This document shows positions 6,747 to 7,422 of a stretch of 7,422 bases of DNA, in pieces. The position numbers and the translations under genes are program-made. The notes beneath the pieces are model-generated. The model had not been told where the DNA came from and did not search any database. It was given only the letters and a program-made list of their open reading frames with translations. The DNA is from Oscillospiraceae bacterium (GTDB lineage: Bacteria; Bacillota; Clostridia; Oscillospirales; Oscillospiraceae). The stretch is from assembly GCA_017620315.1 (NCBI GenBank), contig JAFZQQ010000334.1, positions 1 through 7,422 of the forward strand, in the 5' to 3' direction. Each line of letters starts with the position of its first letter. Within the stretch, counting starts at the first letter, position 1.

Positions 6747-7422
6747 ATGGCATTGGGTAAAGATATAGGAATTGACCTCGGCACAGCGTCAGTTCTCATT
6801 TACGTAAAGGGCAAGGGCATCGTACTCAACGAGCCGTCGGTCGTTGCGATCGACAAGAACACCGGCAAGCTCTTAAAGGTCGGCGCGGACGCGCAGGCAA
6901 TGCTGGGCAAGACGCCGGGCAATATCATTGCCATCCGCCCGCTGCGCGAGGGCGTCATCTCAGACTATGAGGTGACGGAGCGCATGCTCAAGGAGTTCAT
7001 CCACAAGGTCGCGGGCTTCCAGTTCTTCAAGCCGCGCATCATCATCTGCGTGCCCTCCGGCATCACCGAGGTCGAAGAGCGCGCGGTCATCGACGCCGGG
7101 ATCCAGGCGGGCGCGCGCCGCGTGTACCTTATCGAGGAGCCGGTCGCCGCCGCGATAGGCGCGGGCATCGACATCACGCAGCCGGACGGCAACTTCGTCA
7201 TCGACATCGGCGGCGGAACCACCGATATCGCGGTCATTTCGCTTTCCGGCGTGGTGGAGAGCGCGTCGATCAAGGTCGCGGGCGACCAGTTCAACGAGGC
7301 GGTCATCAAGTATATGCGCCGCACGCACAACCTGCTCATCGGCGAGCGCACCGCCGAGGAGATGAAGATGACCATCGGCTGCGTCTTCCCGCCCGAGGAG
7401 GAGACGACGATGGAGGTCAAGG
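6747..7422 (+). CDS. mreB: Rod shape-determining protein MreB/Mbl, N-terminal 225 residues, cut by the right window edge
   Basis: MreB-family proteins are bacterial actins that polymerise on the inner face of the membrane and direct lateral wall synthesis. The visible part has the actin-fold phosphate 1 loop [10 protein letters not shown] (6-15), the segment [15 protein letters not shown] (100-114), the [11 protein letters not shown] stretch (130-140), and the phosphate 2 loop [15 protein letters not shown] (151-165). About 110 residues, including the adenosine-binding loop, lie beyond the window. Several stretches ([26 protein letters not shown], the VFP near residue 215) resemble Bacillus Mbl more than Bacillus MreB, while VPSGIT with VEERAVIDA is MreB-like. 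It could be annotated under either name. The ATG follows AAGAGGT (6734-6740) at 6 nt. The gene has its own promoter. The expected downstream partners mreC and mreD are outside the window. Confidence 0.97.
   Translation, partial: MALGKDIGIDLGTASVLIYVKGKGIVLNEPSVVAIDKNTGKLLKVGADAQAMLGKTPGNIIAIRPLREGVISDYEVTERMLKEFIHKVAGFQFFKPRIIICVPSGITEVEERAVIDAGIQAGARRVYLIEEPVAAAIGAGIDITQPDGNFVIDIGGGTTDIAVISLSGVVESASIKVAGDQFNEAVIKYMRRTHNLLIGERTAEEMKMTIGCVFPPEEETTMEVK

Overview
The window looks like core chromosome from a GC-rich member of the Bacillota, most likely class Clostridia. The evidence is strong GGAGG-type ribosome binding sites, sigma-A promoters with 17-bp spacers in AT-rich gaps between GC-rich genes, a Bacillus-type LexA box, an MreB of the Mbl-like Gram-positive type, and a uvrB-uvrA gene order with a ComF-family gene nearby. 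No species assignment is possible from the sequence alone. No insertion sequence, phage gene, CRISPR array, tRNA or rRNA was seen.

Left two thirds (1-4627), minus strand: a DNA-repair transcription unit read right to left as radC, uvrB, uvrA. radC and uvrB are separated by 12 nt, and the uvrB ribosome binding site abuts the radC stop, so uvrB starts at GTG. uvrB and uvrA are separated by 58 nt. That gap carries a 16-bp near-palindrome one base from the ParB/Spo0J parS consensus. uvrA runs off the left edge; only its first 592 codons are present. One promoter (TTGAAC, 17 bp, TATAAT) precedes radC, and a 13-of-14 match to the Bacillus LexA (SOS) box overlaps its -35. This suggests the whole radC-uvrB-uvrA unit is DNA-damage inducible.

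Right third (4684-7422), plus strand: a divergent promoter (TTTACA, 17 bp, extended -10 TATATT) drives a CbbX/SpoVK-type AAA+ ATPase with a charged N-terminal extension and an acidic C-terminal tail. Its stop overlaps the start of a comF-family gene (ATGA overlap, probable translational coupling). After a 141-nt gap with its own promoter comes the first two thirds of an mreB/mbl gene, cut by the right edge.

UvrA and UvrB are the damage-recognition half of nucleotide excision repair, and UvrB is the helicase-like loader for UvrC. RadC is a JAMM/MPN+ domain protein of uncertain biochemical role. ComF is a zinc-ribbon phosphoribosyltransferase-fold protein linked to DNA uptake. MreB/Mbl organises cell-wall elongation; radC next to mreB is a familiar Gram-positive neighbourhood, here interrupted by the ATPase and comF. 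Nothing here is clearly a new system. The strongest leads are the SOS box ahead of radC, the parS-like site between uvrB and uvrA, and the coupled AAA+ ATPase-ComF pair.
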